Origin: Deltaproteobacteria bacterium
Lineage (GTDB): Bacteria > Desulfobacterota > Binatia > Binatales > Binataceae
Direction of reading: 5' to 3'
DNA length: 5,831 nucleotides
NCBI GenBank assembly: GCA_021799555.1
Contig: JAJZAG010000245.1
Location: forward strand, 1-5,831
The notes beneath the pieces are model-generated. The model worked only from the letters and a program-made list of their open reading frames with translations. It did not search any database and was not told the origin of the DNA. Positions within the stretch are counted from its first letter, which is position 1. Each line of letters opens with the position of its first letter. Of this stretch, positions 5,309 through 5,831 are shown piece after piece. Made by a program: the position numbers and the translations under genes.

Positions 5309-5831
5309 TCAATACCTCACGCCCACTACAATTGCGATGGAATCCGAAAGCGGCCGGTCTTTTGGGGCCATTCGGAAGTCTCCGATCACGTCCGGCGACC
5401 CAAGCGCCGCGACCAATGCTTTTCCAGCGGGAATATCCTTTGGATTTCTGCCGACGGTAATCAAAAGCCCATTCACGGGAAGGCCAAAATCGCGACTTAT
5501 CCCTTTGACCGCGAGCTTCCATCCCGCGCGCAGAAGCATATCGCCAATTAGTCGGGCAAATTCGAATGGCTCTTGGTCATCGCTAGCCACGCTAATAGTG
5601 AACAACTGTCCCGCGAACGGCAGAAGTTTACCAATGATCTGTTCTTGTTTTTTGGGCGAGAGAGACCGCCAAGCGAGCTTCTTCTCTAGGGTCAATCGTG
5701 CGAATCGTTCTCGTTCGGCGATTTGGTTAGCTTCCGCCGCGTCTTTTCGCGCGACTTCAATCTTCGCGTTTGCCTCAGCAATGCGAGCCTCAGCTCCCTT
5801 CACGCTAGCCGATGCTTTGGCTGCGTCTCGG
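5309..5831 (-). CDS. Coiled-coil protein, C-terminal part (start outside window), function unknown
   Basis: The frame is open to the right edge; 173 residues are visible before TGA at 5309-5311. Residues about 1-55 are a charged Ala/Glu/Lys/Arg coiled coil (AEARIAEANAKIEVARKDA and onward to LEKKL). A turn with RSLSPKKQEQI, then LPFAGQLFTISVAS and LIGDMLLRAGWKL, leads into an alpha/beta C-terminal domain that ends IAIVVGVRY. I recall this layout from conserved hypothetical proteins of Acidobacteria and Proteobacteria, whose missing N-terminus often carries membrane helices. A membrane-anchored coiled-coil protein is therefore likely, but no function is known to me. It appears to end naturally and is followed at once by the small CxxC gene. 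Confidence 0.8.
   Translation of the reverse strand, partial: RDAAKASASVKGAEARIAEANAKIEVARKDAAEANQIAERERFARLTLEKKLAWRSLSPKKQEQIIGKLLPFAGQLFTISVASDDQEPFEFARLIGDMLLRAGWKLAVKGISRDFGLPVNGLLITVGRNPKDIPAGKALVAALGSPDVIGDFRMAPKDRPLSDSIAIVVGVRY

Noticed and set aside
1..5831. CRISPR array or rRNA
   Set aside because: No regularly spaced direct repeats and no rRNA-like conserved segments are present.

Overview
The window looks like a decaying accessory region of a high-GC soil bacterium. The integrase and the C-terminal pattern of the coiled-coil protein resemble proteins I associate with Acidobacteria (Solibacter/Bryobacter type). That placement is recognition from memory, not a search result, and is only moderately sure.

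Layout. Positions 1-1036 (+) hold the 3' part of a Fic-family AMP-transferase gene whose start lies left of the window. Positions 1037-1529 have no convincing gene but contain a cluster of inverted repeats (about 1309-1377). Positions 1530-2042 (+) encode a small protein with a C-terminal excisionase/MerR-like helix-turn-helix. A 174-base gap with a palindrome, short direct repeats and a hairpin leads to a complete tyrosine recombinase (2217-3359, +). Just past the integrase, on the minus strand, lies the 5' half of a tRNA-Leu (about 3386-3430), which breaks off at the anticodon loop and is a candidate attachment-site scar. Positions 3431-3874 hold nothing I can call.

The right half is read on the minus strand. 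At the right edge is the C-terminal part of a coiled-coil protein (5309-5831, start outside the window), followed 2 bases later by a 54-codon gene for a basic CxxC protein (5142-5306). Next is the C-terminal part of a ThyX thymidylate synthase, without its N-terminal catalytic half (4635-5072). It runs into a DNA methyltransferase pseudogene (3875-4650).

The most interesting signal is in that pseudogene. A 103-bp element with imperfect terminal inverted repeats, flanked by a TA duplication, sits just after the DPFAGSG AdoMet-binding motif. Removing the element and one TA on paper rejoins the methyltransferase reading frame exactly. The same gene has an independent nonsense codon and a single-base frameshift in an A5 run, and it loses homology before its catalytic SPPY-type motif. 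Tyrosine recombinase, excisionase-like protein, tRNA scar, miniature transposon and two gene remnants together suggest an integrative-element edge or island under erosion. I see no intact new multi-gene system; the structured non-coding sites and the small coupled CxxC gene are the least explained parts.
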